Positions 62,632 through 64,000 of a stretch of DNA of 64,000 nt are shown here, one piece after another (position 1 is the stretch's first letter; each line of letters starts with the position of its first letter). The notes beneath the pieces were generated by a model, which was given only the letters and a program-made list of their open reading frames with translations, ran no database searches and was not told the origin of the DNA. Position numbers and translations under genes: made by a program. Source of the stretch: Paenibacillus xylanilyticus (GTDB lineage Bacteria > Bacillota > Bacilli > Paenibacillales > Paenibacillaceae); assembly GCF_009664365.1 (NCBI RefSeq), contig NZ_CP044310.1, forward strand, positions 5,829,501 to 5,893,500. The letters run 5' to 3'.

Positions 62632-63614
62632 ACCACTTGATCCAAATTATTGAGCATAATGCCGGTCCCTTTTACGACACAATGCATCGGATCCTCTGCA
62701 ACCCATACCGGTACATGCAGTTCATTGGACAAAAGCTCGTCCAGCCCATTAAGCAAAGCGCCTCCGCCTGTCAGCACGACACCCCGGTCAATAATATCCG
62801 CCGACAGCTCTGGTGGCGTCCGCTCCAATACCGATTTTGCTGCAACGATAATGGATTGCACGGAATCCCATAGCGCTTCCTGTACTTCACTTCCCGACAC
62901 CGTTACCGTAACAGGCAAACCGGATACCATATCCCGTCCACGAATGTCCATCTCGGTTTGACGTCCAGCCGGGTTTACGGAACCAATCGCAATCTTCAGA
63001 TCCTCGGCCGTGCGTTCACCGATCATGAGTTTGTACTTGGCTTTGATAAACTTGATAATCGCTTCGTCGAACTTGTCCCCTGCGACTTTAATAGAAGAGG
63101 CGGTGACTACGTCGCCCATAGACAGGACTGCAACGTCAGTCGTTCCGCCGCCGATATCCACGACCATATTGCCGCTCGGCTGAAAAATATCCATTCCTGC
63201 ACCAATGGCTGCCGCTTTTGGCTCTTCTTCCAGAAATACTTCTTTGGCACCGCTGCGCTCCGCAGCCTCACGGATCGCCTTCTGCTCCACGGAAGTAATA
63301 TTCGTCGGTGCACAGATCAGAATACGCGGGTGGCTGTACCAGCTTCTCGCCCCCACACGATTAATAAAATGTCTGAGCATCGCTTCCGTAATTTCGAAGT
63401 CCGCAATAACGCCGTCACGCAGCGGTCGGATGGCAACAATGTTACCCGGAGTACGCCCCACCATACGACGCGCTTCTTCCCCAACAGCAAGGACCCGCTT
63501 CGTATCGCTTTCAATGGTCACGACGGAAGGTTCATCGAGGACGACCCCACTTCCTTTCACGTGAATAAGCACGTTCGCCGTGCCAAGATCAATACCGATA
63601 TCCTTGCTTAACAT
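62616..63614 (-). CDS. mbl: Rod shape-determining actin homologue Mbl
   Basis: MreB-like actin that guides lateral cell wall synthesis under the membrane. 332 aa, with the phosphate-1 motif DIGIDLGTANVLI, the phosphate-2 motif MVVDIGGGTTDVAVLS near residue 157, the adenosine motif LTGGGALLNGLDELL near residue 285, and the Mbl-type C-terminus KGTGIMLNNLDQVVKKKF. ATG 63614 with GGGGGC. Neighbours spoIIID upstream and flhO downstream match B. subtilis. Confidence 0.96.
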   Translation of the reverse strand: MLSKDIGIDLGTANVLIHVKGSGVVLDEPSVVTIESDTKRVLAVGEEARRMVGRTPGNIVAIRPLRDGVIADFEITEAMLRHFINRVGARSWYSHPRILICAPTNITSVEQKAIREAAERSGAKEVFLEEEPKAAAIGAGMDIFQPSGNMVVDIGGGTTDVAVLSMGDVVTASSIKVAGDKFDEAIIKFIKAKYKLMIGERTAEDLKIAIGSVNPAGRQTEMDIRGRDMVSGLPVTVTVSGSEVQEALWDSVQSIIVAAKSVLERTPPELSADIIDRGVVLTGGGALLNGLDELLSNELHVPVWVAEDPMHCVVKGTGIMLNNLDQVVKKKF

Positions 63615-63832
63615 AAAAGAGCCCCCAAAGTGATATTATTTGGTCAGCGTATCCTGTGAAAAAGAGTCCCTTATCACGTCACCGCTCGTTCGACAAAGTG
63701 CAACATATATATGTAAAAATCGGGCTGATAAGATGTCATAATTCGATCCTGTACCAGCTTTTAACATATCATACTTCAGGGGAGGGATTCAATCCATGTG
63801 TGAGCTTTTTGGCCTACGTCTTTTCGCGATGG
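63615..63832. other. Intergenic region between spoIIID and mbl (218 bp)
   Basis: No gene and no strong terminator after spoIIID. A TAATAT box (about 63635) could be the -10 of an mbl promoter, but its -35 is poor. Confidence 0.35.
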
Positions 63833-64000
63833 TTACGATTTAGCGGAAGCCAGAACTTCACGCTTTTTGCCACTTGTTTTTTTGTATTTGATTTTCGTCG
63901 CTTCGCCGCCCCGCAAGTGGCGGATGGACTTGTGGTACTCCAGGATATGTTTCACCTGGTCAGCAAGATCAGGGTTGATTTCCGGCAGACGCTCCGTCAG
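63833..64000 (-). CDS. spoIIID: Sporulation transcriptional regulator SpoIIID (partial, C-terminal 55 residues)
   Basis: Helix-turn-helix regulator of mother-cell genes under SigE. The frame enters from the right edge and ends at TAA 63833-63835. The visible segment LTERLPEINPDLADQVKHIL then YHKSIRHLRGGEATKIKYKK matches the SpoIIID family C-terminus. It lies directly upstream of mbl, the order known in Bacillus. A slightly longer basic tail (KKREVLASAKS) than in B. subtilis. Confidence 0.93.
   Translation of the reverse strand: MTERLPEINPDLADQVKHILEYHKSIRHLRGGEATKIKYKKTSGKKREVLASAKS

Noticed and set aside
1..64000. tRNA, rRNA, CRISPR arrays, insertion sequences or prophage genes
   Set aside because: None found on reading both strands; no transposase, integrase or direct-repeat array.

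Overview
The window reads as chromosomal DNA of a spore-forming, flagellated Gram-positive of the Paenibacillus type. The support is: three SLH-domain envelope proteins beside csaB, a spoIIID-mbl-flhO-flhP order as in Bacillus, an alpha/beta SASP gene, DegS/DegU, and a complete late-flagellar block in the Bacillus order comFA-comFC-yvyF-flgM-flgN-flgK-flgL-yviE-fliW-csrA-hag-flaG-fliD-fliS-(fliT)...hpf-secA-prfB. Except for one cardiolipin synthase gene, every gene I accept is on the minus strand, so the text below follows transcription from high to low coordinates within each block.

Layout, low to high coordinate. 1-3.2 kb: arginine biosynthesis (argC-argJ-argB, argB cut by the edge). 3.3-5.9 kb: cardiolipin synthase (plus strand) converging on a YitT-family membrane protein. 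6-11.5 kb: prfB with its programmed frameshift, a tiny CxxC ORF overlapping its start, secA and hpf. 11.8-25.5 kb: a cold-shock gene and the motility region. The stretch 12.2-16.6 kb holds two genes not found at this point in Bacillus subtilis: flagellin lysine methylase fliB and a 1055-aa secreted VWA + eight IPT/TIG protein, both tightly spaced behind fliT. 25.7-31.7 kb: competence genes comFC/comFA, a small membrane protein, and degU/degS. 31.8-38.5 kb: a phosphodiester-glycosidase/stalk protein and a large C-terminal-SLH protein. 38.7-41.1 kb: metK, a SASP and a small secreted protein. 41.3-52 kb: a secreted 866-aa protein, the probable S-layer protein (N-terminal SLH), a small coiled-coil protein and a second C-terminal-SLH protein. 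52.1-57.6 kb: tagO, tagA, csaB and a DUF5693 membrane protein, the enzymes expected to start and pyruvylate the secondary cell-wall polymer that SLH domains bind. 57.8-64 kb: phosphoglucomutase, fabZ, an EpuA-like protein, flhP, flhO, mbl and the end of spoIIID.

Regulation visible in the DNA: three SigD promoters (upstream of hag, yvyF and flhO, each a TAAA/TAAG -35, a 15-bp spacer and a near-consensus GCCGATAT -10), a hag leader with two CsrA-type GGA hairpins, SigA promoters for argC, hpf, csp, metK and the S-layer gene, and many intrinsic terminators.

The most notable unexplained items are (i) the VWA-TIG protein placed inside the late-flagellar transcription unit next to fliB, (ii) a family of four dispersed ~150-bp long-palindrome repeats (463-614, 7370-7561, 53381-53530, 60124-60273), all in intergenic gaps, (iii) a 37-codon zinc-ribbon-like ORF overlapping the prfB start, and (iv) a metK leader with a terminator directly after the promoter and no recognisable S-box. 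I saw no tRNA, rRNA, CRISPR array, prophage or insertion sequence.
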